DNA from: Gemmatimonadales bacterium
Lineage (GTDB): Bacteria; Gemmatimonadota; Gemmatimonadetes; Gemmatimonadales; GWC2-71-9
Reading direction: 5' to 3'
Assembly: GCA_011772755.1 (NCBI GenBank)
Contig: WVYX01000244.1
Span: forward strand, 15,960-79,959
DNA length: 64,000 nucleotides
Shown here: piece by piece, positions 15,804-24,485 of the stretch
Numbering within the stretch: the stretch's first letter is position 1
How the letters are laid out: each line of letters begins with the position of its first letter
Notes under the pieces: generated by a model
What the model saw: the letters and a program-made list of their open reading frames with translations, nothing else
Databases searched by the model: none
What the model was told of the DNA's origin: nothing
Position numbers and translations under genes: made by a program

Positions 15804-17471
15804 CTAGGGAGAAAGCGCCTCGGCCGAGTAGACCCACCGCCCGGAGACCATGGTACGCAGGACGCGCACATCCTTGATCGCGTCGGGCGCAATAGCGAAC
15901 AGGTCTTCAGACAGCACCACGAGGTCCGCGACGTATCCCGGTGCCAGCTTGCCCTTCCAGTCCTCTTCAAAGGCGGCGTACGCTGCGTCGACCGTGTAGG
16001 CCTCCAACGCTTCCTGCACCGTCACCCGCTCGTCCGGATACCAGCCCCCCTCGGGCTTCCCGTCCAGGGTCTTGCGGGTGACCGCCGCGTAGATGCCCAG
16101 CACCGGATCGGCTGGGTACCACGCTGCGTTGGTGCCAGGCCAATCGGACCCGAACACCAGGAGGGCTCCGCCATTCTTGAGGGAGCGGAAGGCATAGGCC
16201 CCCCGGGACCGGCTGCCGATCCGGTCCTCCATCCAGCGCATGTCATCGATGGCATGGTATGGCTGGACTTCCGCGATGATTCCCAGTTCACCAAAGCGGC
16301 GGAAGTCGTCCGCTTCGACCACCTGGGCATGGATCATGCGCAAGCGCCGGTCCCGTGGACCATTCTGCTCAATGGCATCCGCGAACATGTCCAGCAGGGT
16401 GTCCACTGCCAGGTCACCGATGGCGTGGATCTGGGGAGTGAGTCCCGCCGAGTCCGCGGATCCGATGAGGCGCTCCATGTTGCCCGGCGGGGACATCATG
16501 GTCCGCCACCGCCCCCGAGTGTCCGGCATGTGGCGGTAGGGCTCCCGGAACATGGCGGAGGAATTGCCCATGATGCCGTCTACGAAGCCCTTCAACCCGC
16601 AGATAGAAAGCACTTCGTCGCCATAGCCAGTGACGATGCCGACCGCGGCCAGATCCTCCCAGTGATCCAGCGTGGGGCGAGCGCACACGCGTACGGTGAG
16701 AGAATCACGCGCCTTGAGGTACTGGTAGGTGCGCATCGCTCCAGCACCCGTGATGTCGTGGATCGTGGTCACCCCGTGGCGCACGAGGTCCCAGAGCCCC
16801 AGCCGGGCTTCGGCAAGCCGCTGCTCGAAGGAGGGCCGCGGCATCGCACGATAGATCCGGCCGGCTTCTTCCCGGCTCAGTAAGCCGTCGTGGGTGGCCG
16901 GGTCGATCCCCGCAGCGGCCAGCGCGGCAGCGTTGGCAACGAACTGGGATCGATCCCACTTGTTGAGCAGCGCCGGGCGGTCGCCGGTGAGCGAGTCGAG
17001 CACGGACCGCCGTGGGGCCCAGTCACTCTCAAGGTCGTACGCCCCCCAATCACCTCCCACCATCCACGAGCCCGGGGGGAGCCGATCACCAGCCTCCCCT
17101 ACCCGGCGTCGAAGCCCGGTATCGTCGGATACGTCTAGCAGGTTGACGCCCAGCAGCAGTTCGCCTGCCCGGGCGAAATGGGTGTGCGTGTCTATGAACC
17201 CGGGGGTCACGAAGCGACCTGCCAGATCTTCCTGGCGAGCGTCGGACCCGGCGGCCCGCACCACTTGAGCGCGATCACCGACGGCGAGGATACGCCCGTC
17301 TTGGAGCGCGACAGCCTCCGCCCACGGGCGCGCCACGTCTCCCGTCCAGATCCGCCCATTGACCAGAACCCGGATCTGGCTCTCCGCCTGCCGTGCATTG
17401 ACGGCCGTGACGCACAGGCTTGCCGTGAGTGCGACGAGGGTCGTTGTGAGAATCGATAGGATGCGTCTCAC
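15804..17471 (-). CDS. Exported amidohydrolase (YtcJ-like, amidohydrolase 3)
   Basis: A 555-residue metal-dependent hydrolase. It has a signal peptide (ILTTTLVALTASLCVTAVNA, residues 4-23), the beta-sandwich strand ILAVGDRAQVV, and the metal site FIDTHTHFARAG at about 93. Further metal ligands lie in HAIGDLAVDTLLD, MIHAQVVE and FGSDWPGTNAAW. These match the amidohydrolase_3 group, which acts on N-acyl amino acids, amides and related compounds. GTG 17471 lies in a GTGA overlap with the preceding hypothetical gene. The enzyme is presumably periplasmic; its natural substrate is not predictable. Confidence 0.88.
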   Translation of the reverse strand: MRRILSILTTTLVALTASLCVTAVNARQAESQIRVLVNGRIWTGDVARPWAEAVALQDGRILAVGDRAQVVRAAGSDARQEDLAGRFVTPGFIDTHTHFARAGELLLGVNLLDVSDDTGLRRRVGEAGDRLPPGSWMVGGDWGAYDLESDWAPRRSVLDSLTGDRPALLNKWDRSQFVANAAALAAAGIDPATHDGLLSREEAGRIYRAMPRPSFEQRLAEARLGLWDLVRHGVTTIHDITGAGAMRTYQYLKARDSLTVRVCARPTLDHWEDLAAVGIVTGYGDEVLSICGLKGFVDGIMGNSSAMFREPYRHMPDTRGRWRTMMSPPGNMERLIGSADSAGLTPQIHAIGDLAVDTLLDMFADAIEQNGPRDRRLRMIHAQVVEADDFRRFGELGIIAEVQPYHAIDDMRWMEDRIGSRSRGAYAFRSLKNGGALLVFGSDWPGTNAAWYPADPVLGIYAAVTRKTLDGKPEGGWYPDERVTVQEALEAYTVDAAYAAFEEDWKGKLAPGYVADLVVLSEDLFAIAPDAIKDVRVLRTMVSGRWVYSAEALSP

Positions 17472-17992
17472 TGCTCCCCCTCCGTGTCCGGAAACGGCGG
17501 CACATTGAGCAGCCAGAATCCCGCCAGCTCACCGGAGCCGTCCAGCTCGAGAACCAGATTATCCGCCAACGCGACCGCCTCGGATCGGCGGCGAGTGCCA
17601 ACCTGCAGGTGGATCACCGATTGGTCGGGGGTCCACTCGGCGAACAGCGTCACGTCGACTTCGAGCAGCGCAATGCCAGGCTGGGAGACCCGGGAAGGCA
17701 CGATCAGGCGGCCTTCGCGCTCCGCAGCCGGAGGCGTCAAGCCGGGCACGATCTTCGTGCTGGGCCACACCACCACCTCCAATGCCCGCATGACTCCGCC
17801 CGTGAGATCCAGCGTGATGATCGAGCCCTTTGCATCCTCCAGCTCGATGGAACCCGTCAGCCCCCGCGCTCCCTCGACGTGCTCCAGAGCGCCGGACAGG
17901 ATCTCGGTCTCGGCATCCCACCGGAACTGGACGCGCGGCAACTCGCCGCTCAGCGGTTCCACTGCGCCGGAGAAGTCTCTCAGGCCGGTCAC
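17468..17992 (-). CDS. Hypothetical beta-rich protein
   Basis: 174 residues with no signal peptide, transmembrane segment or recognised family. Alternating hydrophobic strands (SIITLDLTGGVMRALEVVVWP, LLEVDVTLFAEW, LVLELDGSGELAGFWLLNVPPF) suggest an all-beta fold. GTG 17992 lies in a GTGA overlap with the aminotransferase stop, and its own stop overlaps the amidohydrolase start, so it is firmly inside the operon. I cannot assign a function. Confidence 0.7.
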   Translation of the reverse strand: MTGLRDFSGAVEPLSGELPRVQFRWDAETEILSGALEHVEGARGLTGSIELEDAKGSIITLDLTGGVMRALEVVVWPSTKIVPGLTPPAAEREGRLIVPSRVSQPGIALLEVDVTLFAEWTPDQSVIHLQVGTRRRSEAVALADNLVLELDGSGELAGFWLLNVPPFPDTEGEQ

Positions 17993-19221
17993 TTGCCCCC
18001 CACTGTCTCGAGGGAGCGGGCAAACTCGGCGATCCGGGCAACCGCTTGCTCGAGGTCCTTCTCCGACGCGGCGTAGGAGAGCCGCACCCAGCGATGGTCT
18101 CCGAACGCCTCACCCGGGACCAACGCAACGCCCTGTTCCGCCAACAGGCGCCCGCAGTAGTCAGTGGCCCCCGACAGCTTCTCGCTGAAGAATCCGTCGA
18201 CGCGGAAGAAGAAGTAGAAAGCGCCGAGGGGTTCCACGAACTCCACCCCAGGGAGCCGCTCGCGGAAATACGACACCACGAAATCCCGACGGTGCCGGAA
18301 GGCTTCGACCATCCGGGTTACATCCGCTTCAACCCGCTCGTCGGACAATGCGGTCGCCGCCGCCCACTGCGCCGGGTGCGAGGCGCCGCTGGTTACATGG
18401 CTCTGGATGGCCGCCATGGCTTTGGCCACTGGTAGAGGTGCTACGGTGAATCCGATCCGCCAGCCCGTCATGGCGTACGTCTTGCTCACTCCTGTCACTA
18501 TCACCACCCGATCCAGCAGCTCGTCCGGCTGATCCAGGGCCGATGGCGCGGGCCCTGAGCCGTAGTGAATCCGCCGGTACACTTCGTCCGTGATGACCCA
18601 TAACTCCCGCTGCCGCGCCCATTCGAGGATTGCCTTCAACTCGGCGCGAGTGTAGACCGCTCCCGTCGGGTTGACCGGGGAACACAGGATCAGGCCGGCC
18701 GCACGCTGATCGCTAGCCTTCTCCAAGTCCTCCACACCAACCTTGAGACTCCACTCCACGTCGCCCGGTACCAGCACCGGGGTCGCCCGCGCAAAGTGCA
18801 CCATGTGGGGGTAAGACACCCACGCCGGTGAGGGGATCAACACACGGTCGCCCGGCCCGAACAACGCGAAACAGGCGTTGAAGAGACACTGCTTGGCACC
18901 GGTTGAGACCACGATGTGATCGGCGTTGACGCTACGCCCGCCTGAGAGCAGCGACAGGTGGCGGGCGGCAGCCGCCCGCAGCTCCAAAATGCCCGGGTTG
19001 GCCGGATAGTGCGTCATCCCTTGCTGGATCGCTTTTATGCCCGCCTCAGCAGGAATGCGCGGAGTATCGAAGTCCGGCTCGCCCGCTGACAGATCGATTA
19101 CGTCCTCACCTGCGGCCTTACGCCGCTGCGCTTCCAGTGAGACCGCGATCGTGGCGGACGGCTTGAGGTGCTCGAGATTCCTGGAAGGCTTGAAGGCTGG
19201 CTGTGCCGATTCGGTCGCCAT
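17989..19221 (-). CDS. PLP-dependent aspartate-type aminotransferase
   Basis: A 410-residue class I/II fold-type I aminotransferase of the bacterial AspC subgroup Ib, moving amino groups between aspartate (or prephenate) and 2-oxoglutarate. Visible landmarks are DLSAGEPDFDTP (about 43-54), STGAKQCLFNA (about 105), CSPVNPTGAVY (about 175), the pyridine-ring Asp in VITDEVYRRI, the PLP Lys in TGVSKTYAMTGWRIG (about 245), and the C-terminal substrate Arg in HRWVRLSYAAS. Its ATG shares one base with the preceding TAA (TAATG). Nothing in the operon fixes the exact substrate. Confidence 0.92.
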   Translation of the reverse strand: MATESAQPAFKPSRNLEHLKPSATIAVSLEAQRRKAAGEDVIDLSAGEPDFDTPRIPAEAGIKAIQQGMTHYPANPGILELRAAAARHLSLLSGGRSVNADHIVVSTGAKQCLFNACFALFGPGDRVLIPSPAWVSYPHMVHFARATPVLVPGDVEWSLKVGVEDLEKASDQRAAGLILCSPVNPTGAVYTRAELKAILEWARQRELWVITDEVYRRIHYGSGPAPSALDQPDELLDRVVIVTGVSKTYAMTGWRIGFTVAPLPVAKAMAAIQSHVTSGASHPAQWAAATALSDERVEADVTRMVEAFRHRRDFVVSYFRERLPGVEFVEPLGAFYFFFRVDGFFSEKLSGATDYCGRLLAEQGVALVPGEAFGDHRWVRLSYAASEKDLEQAVARIAEFARSLETVGGK

Positions 19222-20387
19222 TAGCGCACCACTCCGTGTCGCTTGAGAATCTCCAAGGTCGCCTCGACGGGCAACGCCTCCACCGTACCCCGATGCCCTT
19301 TGACCGTTGTTGCCATGAAGAGGGAGTTGTAAATGGCTTCCTCCGTGGCCTCGATCACCGCTTGGAACAGGGGACTCATGCGGTTGTTACTCACGATTGG
19401 CACCGATCCGATCTGGGACACCGGAACGGTGGTGAAGGCGATCACGTAGTCACCCGAGCCGTTCGTCATGGAACTCCCTGTCCGCGCGAGACCAGCCAGC
19501 GCGCGGCGCGCCAGCCGCTCCAGGTTGCGGTGACTCAAGGGCGCATCGGTGGCGACCACGATCATGATCGAACCGTCAGCAAGGTCGGGGTCACCTTCCA
19601 CCTGCCACCCACTGCCCGCTGCAGCCCCCCCAGCCCCTGGTACCCGACCCCTGAGATAGTGCCGCCCCAGCTCCTGTCCGACGGGAGCGCCGGCAATGGT
19701 AAGCACGCCACCATAGTTCGATTGGACCAGCACGCCAACCGTCCAGCCTCCCAGATCCGACGGCAGCCTCCGGCTCGAGCTGCCAATGCCGCCCTTCCAC
19801 CCGAAGGCCGTCGTGCCCCGCCCTGCGCCAACGCTTCCTTGCTCAACCGGGCCTTCCTTGGCAGAGCGAATCGCGCCCAGGACGTCGTCCTGAGTGATGG
19901 GACGCAGTCGAATGTGGCTGAGGTATCCATCGTTCGTCTCCCCGACCACGGCATTGGCCGACCGGACTCCCTCGTTGCCGGGAAGCGATAGCAGATACGT
20001 CAGGACGGCGTCGGCGGCCCGAGGGACGCAGAGGGTGCAGGTGAGCACCACAGGAGATTCGAGCTCTCCCAGCTCCTGCACCTGGGTGAAACCCACCAGC
20101 TTGCCGAACCCGTTGCCCACCACCACGGCGGCCGGGACCTTTTCGCGGAAGACGTTCTCACTGTGGGGAAGGATGGCCGTGACGCCGGTGTTGATGGAGT
20201 CACCCCGGGCGATAGTGACCTGGCCTACGCGCACCCCCGCCACATCGGTAATGGCGTTGAGCGGACCCGGCGAGAGAATCCCGACGACAACGCCTAGCTC
20301 TCGGGCGGTTGCTCGTTCTTGCGCCTCGAGCGGGGCTCGCACCAGCACCAGGGCGGCGACCAGACAAAGGACCAACCCTGCTCGCAT
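19221..20387 (-). CDS. Exported P1-family (DmpA-type) aminopeptidase
   Basis: 388 residues from ATG 20387, which has GGAGGAG five bases upstream; the signal peptide ends near LEAQ (about residue 23). The DmpA-type Ntn-hydrolase fold is self-cleaved at a Gly-Ser bond, here in ADGSIMIVVATDAPL at about residue 270, exposing the catalytic Ser. Other conserved parts are ITDVAGVRVGQVT, GWTVGVLVQSNYGG and LARRALAGLARTGS. The family releases N-terminal D- or L-amino acids or beta-amino acids. It is the first gene of the 12-gene leftward operon and diverges from the DbpA-domain gene across 123 bases. Confidence 0.9.
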   Translation of the reverse strand: MRAGLVLCLVAALVLVRAPLEAQERATARELGVVVGILSPGPLNAITDVAGVRVGQVTIARGDSINTGVTAILPHSENVFREKVPAAVVVGNGFGKLVGFTQVQELGELESPVVLTCTLCVPRAADAVLTYLLSLPGNEGVRSANAVVGETNDGYLSHIRLRPITQDDVLGAIRSAKEGPVEQGSVGAGRGTTAFGWKGGIGSSSRRLPSDLGGWTVGVLVQSNYGGVLTIAGAPVGQELGRHYLRGRVPGAGGAAAGSGWQVEGDPDLADGSIMIVVATDAPLSHRNLERLARRALAGLARTGSSMTNGSGDYVIAFTTVPVSQIGSVPIVSNNRMSPLFQAVIEATEEAIYNSLFMATTVKGHRGTVEALPVEATLEILKRHGVVR

Positions 20388-20510
20388 CGTTGCTCCTCCA
20401 GGAGGCAAAGCCCGGGCCATTACCGCCCGGTCGGTTGCGTGCGGCTCCAGAAGAAACTACCATGCCGAAGGAGTCGGAACCACCGCCACTTTTTGATAAC
20501 TGAGGGCACC

Positions 20511-21839
20511 GTGTCCTGGGAGTATGCGCCGGAGTTCGACGCCGCCCATCGCGCCGCGCTGCAGAGTGGGAAAAGCCTAGTCTACGTATCCCCTCCGGTG
20601 GGTTGGGCGATCCTGCCACTCCTGCGGCGGCTGTGCCGCACCGATGGCTGCGGTATCCAGACACTAGTGCTCGTCCCCGATCTCAGCGAAGCAGCCGATC
20701 TCTCGGACCAGATCAGGTCACTCGAGACGCTCCGCCCGGTACACGTGGCCAGTGGGCTGGCTCGCACGGGTCGGCTGGTGAAGGCGGGGCGGGTGCGCAC
20801 CTTGCTGGCGACACCCGCCGACGTAGTGCAACTGCTGGCGCGCTCGATCGTCAGGCTCGAAGCGCTATCCCGCGTGGTGGTGCTCTGGCCGGAAGCCCAG
20901 TTGCTGCTCGGCGCCGCCGAGTCGATCGACACCGTGCTGGCCGAATGCACCGGCGTGCAGCGGCTGGTCGCCACCGCCGACGTGTCGGCGGTGGACGACT
21001 TCGTTGAGCGACATGCGCGACGCGCCCCCAGGGTCACGGCTGCGAGCATACCAGAAGCACCGATCGGGCCGGCGCTCTACGCGCTCGTCAGCCGGCAGCG
21101 CCTGCAGTGGGCGGTCCGCGCCACCCTCGACAGCCTCGATCCCACCTCGGCCCTCATCTGGGACCCTGGTCCCGCTCCGGAGGCCCGCTGGTCCGAGCAT
21201 GCCTTGGACCCCAACGTGCGGTTCGGAGCGGATCCCAGTTCAGAGCCCGTAGACTTGGCGCTGGCGGTGGAACTCCCCTCCGCTGAGGTACTCGGGGCAT
21301 TGCTCGGCGCCGCCCGCAAGGTGGCCGTATTCGCACGACCGGCTCAGCTGTCGTATCTCCGCCGCCTGGCCCGGCCCCTGGAGGTCTTGCGTCTGCCTCA
21401 CGAGGCCGACCGAGCACGAGACCGTCTCACAAGGTTCCGAGAAGCCGTTCGAGGGCAGCTAGAAGAGAGTGACTACTCACATGACCTCTTGGCGCTGACC
21501 CCACTATTTGATGAGTACGATCCGGCGCTGGTGGCAGCGGCCCTGCTGCGGGCCCGGGAGCCCGAATCGGCCCCCCAGCCGTCTGCTCCCGTGGCGGTCC
21601 CCACCTGGGTTCACCTCCACCTCAACGTGGGCAGGCAGGACCGGGTCCGGACGGGTGACGTGGTGGGTGCTCTCCTCAATGCGGTGGGACTATCGAGGGA
21701 CCACATCGGACGGGTGGAAGTGCGGGAGAGCTTCACGGTGGTGGAGGTACGCGAGGAAGCCGCACACCGGGCGCTCCAAGGGCTGCAGGGCGTGCCGCTG
21801 CGCGGACGTACCGTGGCCGTCCGGTTCGATCAGCGATAG
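20511..21839 (+). CDS. DEAD-box-like pseudo-helicase with DbpA RNA-binding domain
   Basis: 442 residues from GTG 20511 (GAGGG four bases upstream). The C-terminal 75 residues (LHLNVGRQDRVRTGDVVGAL, GRVEVRESFTVVEV, LRGRTVAVRF) are a clear DbpA/CsdA-type RRM. Upstream, two RecA-like halves follow the DeaD layout, but every motif is eroded: SPPVGWAIL instead of a Walker A, VLVPDLSEA for PTREL, ATPADVVQLL for TPGR, VVVLWPEAQ for DEAD, VATADVS for SAT, and no HRxGRxGR. It should bind RNA without ATP-driven unwinding. A post-helicase segment (LDEYDPALVAAALL-like) is also preserved, so the whole scaffold derives from a CsdA-type helicase. Confidence 0.8.
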   Translation: MSWEYAPEFDAAHRAALQSGKSLVYVSPPVGWAILPLLRRLCRTDGCGIQTLVLVPDLSEAADLSDQIRSLETLRPVHVASGLARTGRLVKAGRVRTLLATPADVVQLLARSIVRLEALSRVVVLWPEAQLLLGAAESIDTVLAECTGVQRLVATADVSAVDDFVERHARRAPRVTAASIPEAPIGPALYALVSRQRLQWAVRATLDSLDPTSALIWDPGPAPEARWSEHALDPNVRFGADPSSEPVDLALAVELPSAEVLGALLGAARKVAVFARPAQLSYLRRLARPLEVLRLPHEADRARDRLTRFREAVRGQLEESDYSHDLLALTPLFDEYDPALVAAALLRAREPESAPQPSAPVAVPTWVHLHLNVGRQDRVRTGDVVGALLNAVGLSRDHIGRVEVRESFTVVEVREEAAHRALQGLQGVPLRGRTVAVRFDQR

Positions 21840-21853
21840 GGCGCCTTCAGCGG

Positions 21854-21932
21854 GCAATTGGCAATTGGCAATTCGCACTTCGGGCGGCCGCTGGAAGGAC
21901 CACCGAATTGCAAACTGCTAATTGCTAATTGC
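21854..21932. repeat. Heptamer arrays in inverted orientation
   Basis: Three GCAATTG-type units at 21854-21876 face GCTAATT-type units at 21905-21932, separated by about 28 bases. Both arms have a 7-base period. The arms can pair imperfectly. The element fills the gap between the convergent DbpA-domain and HU genes, where it may help end transcription. Confidence 0.55.
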
Positions 21933-21959
21933 AACAAGCAGCGGCAAGCGGCTGACTGC

Positions 21960-22244
21960 TTACCTGTTCAGCGCGTCTTTCAGCGCCTGCCCCGCCTTGA
22001 ACGCCGGCAGGGTCGCCGCCGCGATCGGGATCGTGGCGCCTGTGCGCGGGTCTCGACCGGTCCGGGCAGCGCGCTTGCGGGCCACGAACGATCCGAATCC
22101 GGTGATCTGGACGCGGCCGCCTGCCTTCAGCTCCTTGACGATGAGACCGTCATCGCCGAACAGCGCCTCCACCGCCCGTCCTGCGTCCGCTTTGGACAGA
22201 CCTGTCTGGGACGCGAGCGCATCAGTCAATTCTGTCTTGTTCAC
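21960..22244 (-). CDS. hup: HU-family DNA-binding protein
   Basis: A 94-residue histone-like protein of normal HU length. It starts MNKTELTDALASQTGLSKADAG, has the conserved ITGFGSFVARKRAARTGRDP arm (the P tip intercalates DNA), and ends in TLPAFKAGQALKDALN. HU dimers bend and compact DNA without strong sequence preference. GTG 22244 is preceded by GAGGGG at a suitable distance; longer upstream frames have no HU homology. It is transcribed alone, convergent to the pseudo-helicase and divergent from thymidine kinase. Confidence 0.93.
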   Translation of the reverse strand: MNKTELTDALASQTGLSKADAGRAVEALFGDDGLIVKELKAGGRVQITGFGSFVARKRAARTGRDPRTGATIPIAAATLPAFKAGQALKDALNR

Positions 22245-22419
22245 CCCTGATACCCCTCTGCGTAAGATTAGGAGAGCTACGCGTGAGTCGGCACGCCGGA
22301 CGCCAGCCGTCCGCCGCCGGCAACTAAGTAAGGATGCGTGACCGAGATTGGCAAGCGCCTTGCCGCAGCTCCGCGCTGGCGATACCCTCTCCGGCCTCCG
22401 GCAGCGAAAGGCCCGCCAC

Positions 22420-23022
22420 ATGTTGCACAGCCCACGCCCCGGCTGGATCGAAGTCATCACGGGCGTCATGTTCAGCGGCAAGAGTGAAGAACTCATTCGC
22501 CGGGTCCGGCGGGCCGTCATCGCTAGGAAGAGCGTCCAGGTCTTCAAGTCCCACCTGGACGACCGCTACAGTGTCTTCACGGTCACCACCCATGACGGGC
22601 TGTCGGTGGAGGCCCAACCCGCGGACTCGGCGGCTGAGATCATGCGGCAGGTACGCCCCGAGACCGAGGTCGTTGCCATAGACGAGGCGCAGTTCCTCGA
22701 TCCGGGCGTCGTCGACATCTGCACCGCCCTGGCCCAGCGGGGGGTTCGGGTGATCGTGGCCGGCACGGACACCGACTTCCGTGGCGAACCGTTCGGCCCC
22801 ATCCCCGAGTTGCTGGCGGTGGCCGAGGTCGTGGACAAGCTCCACGCCATCTGCGTCCGCTGCGGCAACCCCGCCTGCCGCAATCAACGCCTCATCGACG
22901 GCAAGCCCGCCCGGTACGACTCGCCGACGATCATGGTGGGTGGAAGCGAGGCGTACGAGGCTCGCTGCCGCCACTGTCACGAGCTGCCCACGGTGGACGA
23001 GGATCAGACGAGGTTGTTATGA
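22420..23022 (+). CDS. tdk: Thymidine kinase (type II)
   Basis: A 200-residue type II thymidine kinase, phosphorylating thymidine to dTMP in nucleotide salvage. The P-loop [14 protein letters not shown] begins about residue 14, the Walker B-like [11 protein letters not shown] at about 85, the lasso-domain zinc ligands CVRCGNPAC at about 147 and CRHC near 187, and the nucleoside loop [18 protein letters not shown] between them. ATG 22420 gives the usual short N-terminus before GWIEVITG; an upstream in-frame ATG at 22348 would add 24 unconserved residues. It is followed by a repeat element and the CoaE fusion gene. Confidence 0.94.
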   Translation: MLHSPRPGWIEVITGVMFSGKSEELIRRVRRAVIARKSVQVFKSHLDDRYSVFTVTTHDGLSVEAQPADSAAEIMRQVRPETEVVAIDEAQFLDPGVVDICTALAQRGVRVIVAGTDTDFRGEPFGPIPELLAVAEVVDKLHAICVRCGNPACRNQRLIDGKPARYDSPTIMVGGSEAYEARCRHCHELPTVDEDQTRLL

Positions 23023-23027
23023 GAGCG

Positions 23028-23161
23028 ATTAGCAGTTTGCTATTAGCAGTTTGCGGAAAAGGGCGTGCGGCCGACAGCGTCCCATTCCAGAGGCAGCCAC
23101 GAACTCCAGACTGCGAATCGCAAACTGCTAATTGCTAATCGCTACTCGCTAATCGCTCCCG
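23028..23161. repeat. 14-mer and heptamer arrays, inverted, abutting the coaE start
   Basis: ATTAGCAGTTTGCT is repeated at about 23029-23056 in 14-base register. After about 65 bases, heptamers GCTAATT, GCTAATC, GCTACTC, GCTAATC and GCTCCCG run from 23127 to 23161. The right array is largely complementary to the left. The last unit ends one base before the ATG of the next gene, which therefore has no Shine-Dalgarno. Confidence 0.65.
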
Positions 23162-24424
23162 ATGCTCAACGTCGCGCTCACCGGTAACGTCGCCTCCGGC
23201 AAATCCATCGTAGCCCGGCATTTCGCGGAATGGGGCGCCACCGTCATCGACGCCGACGAGCTGGTTCGCGAGGCACAGCAGCCGGGTTCGGAGACCCTAG
23301 CCGCCATTGTCGACCGCTTCGGTCGAGACGTGCTCTGCCCAGATGGGTCCCTGGATCGCGGCGCCCTGCGACGCAAGGCGATGGGAAACGAAGAATCCCT
23401 CGCGGCACTGAATGCCATCGTGCATCCCGTGGTGCAACAGCGCCGGGCGGAACTCGCCACTGCGACCGCTGCTCGTGGCGACTGCGTGCTGGTGAACGAC
23501 ATCCCGCTGTTGTTCGAGGTGCTCAACCCGGACGACTTCGATCTCGTGGTCCTGGTAGATGCGCCGGTCGAGCTGCGCCACCGGCGCCTAACCACGCTCA
23601 GGGGCATGCCCGCGGAGGAGGCCGATCACCTCATTGCCGCCCAGGCGCCGACCGACCGGAAGCGCGAGCGCAGCGATATCGTGCTCGACAACGCAGGTAC
23701 GCTCGCCCAACTGGAAGATGCTGCGCGGGGGGCTTGGCGGTCGATCCGGGCCCGCGCTGCCGCCCGACTCGCTGGCCGCGGCGGGCCGCTCCTCGCAGTC
23801 ACCGCGCATCCGGATGACGCCGCGTTCGCCATCGGCGGAACCTTGGCACGGTACGCCGATGCGGGCATCGAAACGCACCTGGTGTGCGCGACAGCTGGTG
23901 AGTCTCCGCGTGAGCTGAGTGAGGATGCCTCGCTCTTGGGGCTGACCGGAACCGTCGGCCTCGGGTACTCAGCCGGCACGCTCGAGTCCCACGACGCGTC
24001 GGCCGTCAACGCCCTGGCCCACGCCATCCGGCGGATTGCGCCAGCCGTGATCGTCACGTTCGGCGCCGACGGCGGCAACGGGCATCGCGATCACGTCGCT
24101 GTCCACCAGTGGACGCACCAGGCATCGTCCCAGGCGCGCTCGGCGTGTTCCCTATTCTATGTCGCCTATCCCGAACCGGTGGCACGACGCATCTCCAGCA
24201 GACTCCGCGGTACGCCGGACCGGCAACTCGCCGCTCGCCTCGACGTGCGACCCTGGCAGGATGTGAAACGCGCCGCCAACGCCGCGCACGCCTCTGGCGA
24301 TGCACCGTTCGACCTCGACGACCCGTCGGCGAGCCCGCCGATGGAACGAGAATGGTACGCCGCCGAACGCGCAGCTATTGGGCTCGAGACAGACCTCTAT
24401 CAGGGACTCGAACGGCGCGGTTGA
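23162..24424 (+). CDS. coaE: Dephospho-CoA kinase fused to PIG-L/LmbE-type deacetylase
   Basis: A 420-residue fusion. Residues 1-200 are dephospho-CoA kinase, the last step of CoA synthesis: P-loop GNVASGKS (8-15), IDADELVREAQQPG, NDIPLLFE, and the LID region RRLTTLRGMPAEEADHLI. Residues 210-420 are a PIG-L/LmbE zinc deacetylase: AHPDDAAFAIGG at about 215 and HRDHVAVH at about 309 supply the usual His, Asp and His ligands. Both active sites look intact, and no stop or frameshift separates them. PIG-L relatives deacetylate GlcNAc-type sugars or thiol cofactor precursors (MshB, BshB). A 7-base repeat array abuts the ATG. Confidence 0.87.
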   Translation: MLNVALTGNVASGKSIVARHFAEWGATVIDADELVREAQQPGSETLAAIVDRFGRDVLCPDGSLDRGALRRKAMGNEESLAALNAIVHPVVQQRRAELATATAARGDCVLVNDIPLLFEVLNPDDFDLVVLVDAPVELRHRRLTTLRGMPAEEADHLIAAQAPTDRKRERSDIVLDNAGTLAQLEDAARGAWRSIRARAAARLAGRGGPLLAVTAHPDDAAFAIGGTLARYADAGIETHLVCATAGESPRELSEDASLLGLTGTVGLGYSAGTLESHDASAVNALAHAIRRIAPAVIVTFGADGGNGHRDHVAVHQWTHQASSQARSACSLFYVAYPEPVARRISSRLRGTPDRQLAARLDVRPWQDVKRAANAAHASGDAPFDLDDPSASPPMEREWYAAERAAIGLETDLYQGLERRG

Positions 24425-24485
24425 CATGCCGTGGGCACCCACATAACCTACGCCTCGCCACTCGTCCTTGAACAGCGGAACAGGC

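Noticed and set aside
24425-24485. Glycine riboswitch upstream of gcvH
   Set aside because: The gap is only 61 bases and has no tandem-aptamer core or long leader; a riboswitch would need more room.
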